A stretch of DNA of 64,000 nt from Odontocerum albicorne (lineage: Eukaryota; Arthropoda; Insecta; Trichoptera; Odontoceridae): contig OX463859.1 of NCBI GenBank assembly GCA_949825065.1, forward strand, positions 27,111,847 to 27,175,846. The letters are read 5' to 3'. A program made the translations under genes and the position numbers. A model generated the notes under the pieces. The model did not search any database, was not told the origin of the DNA, and was given only the letters and a program-made list of their open reading frames with translations. This document shows positions 63,321-64,000 of the stretch, one piece after another (position 1 is the first letter of the stretch; each line of letters starts with the position of its first letter).

Positions 63321-64000
63321 AGTTTAATATTATTTAAAAAATCAAACAAAAACGTTGCATTTTGAAATGTAGTTATAACCAATAAAAACAAATAGAAAAA
63401 AAAACAACATTCGAGCTTGCAGCAAAATAAAATGAAAACAGAGATGCAACAATAATCATCCTGTTTCAAACAAAATGAAAAAAAAAAACAACGCAAACGC
63501 CACGCTTTTAGCACAATTTTCGATCTTATTTGCGGCGAAAATGGCGACTAAGCGGAAACGAGAGGTAAATCTAATTCCAAACGAATGGGAGCAGCGAAAT
63601 CTCCTGTTTATTGATTCGTGTTCACCACACGCCCCCTTTTGCTAGGTGCCACTTGGTAATTTTGCATTTGGCTACAACACGATTACCGGATAGCTAGCCT
63701 ATACATGGATATGTACTGGCATATTGTATTAGCACCATATTCGACAGATTGCCACCCGCCTCGTAACTCCGTTATTCAAATATAATTACAACTTTCTCTG
63801 AAACAAAATGTAGAGTTTAACAATATTCAAAAAGCTATACCACAGAGTTACAAACTAGTTATCGACGATAAGGCTGTTGAGTAAATGATGTAATTAAAAT
63901 ACTTATATATCGATTTCTCCAGTCATTTCAATGGCCTTAAGTATGGGAACTAACAAAAAAGGCAGCTATAAAATTAAGTTTATTTAGAGATATATTATTT
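63321..64000. other. no gene recognised; short MATKRKRE frame
   Basis: A 34-codon frame at 63541-63645 starts in a good Kozak context (GCGAAAATGGCG) with MATKRKREVNLIP and contains LLFIDSCSPHAP. It may be a deletion-fused pogo/Tigger remnant, or chance. The rest of the stretch is unique, including GC-balanced DNA at 63520-63720. Confidence 0.35.

Overview
This window reads as AT-rich arthropod (most likely insect) genomic DNA. It has no bacterial operon structure, no ribosome-binding sites and no long host ORF. It is dense in eukaryotic mobile elements: Ty3/Gypsy LTR elements, RTE-like and Jockey-like LINEs, a Penelope-like element, mariner, piggyBac and pogo-type DNA transposons, and at least four tRNA-derived or tRNA-like SINE families. 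I found no intact host protein-coding gene, no convincing functional tRNA or rRNA gene and no CRISPR. A 200-base run of N at 31695-31894 is an assembly gap. The species cannot be fixed from the sequence.

Layout. Positions 1-7430 are richer in G+C than the rest. They carry a Gypsy-type gag, a protease frame entered by a textbook -1 frameshift signal (A AAA AAC at 1416-1422 followed by a 9-bp stem), a truncated reverse transcriptase (RT), and then a GC-rich 232-bp tandem array. From 7.4 to 20 kb there are SINEs, a LINE 3' end, a 910-bp mariner deletion derivative and several arrays (55 bp x4, 51 bp x9, 131 bp x6). From 20 to 31 kb lie a piggyBac deletion derivative, a 5' LTR with tRNA-Trp primer site and truncated gag (CsRn1-type Gypsy), a second mariner derivative nested in an RTE fragment, a pogo-type element and a solo LTR with a 5-bp target duplication. 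From 32 to 41 kb there are LINE fragments, a 54-bp array and a Penelope-like element with a GIY-YIG endonuclease flanked by inverted pseudo-LTRs that carry a hammerhead-like motif. From 41 to 45 kb there is a 204-bp near-perfect hairpin, a 1.08-kb palindromic mariner and a 42-bp array grown from RTE coding sequence. From 45 to 64 kb there are more SINEs and LINE fragments, including the only long intact RT frame (49851-50966), a MITE inside an RTE fragment, a second solo LTR with a target duplication, an AT-only block and two more Penelope pseudo-LTR clusters.

The genes do not form a host pathway. The coherent story is element biology: recoding (Gypsy), possible ribozymes (Penelope), hairpin-forming inverted elements that could feed small-RNA silencing, shared internal deletions that mark non-autonomous families, and repeated birth of minisatellites inside SINE and LINE fragments.
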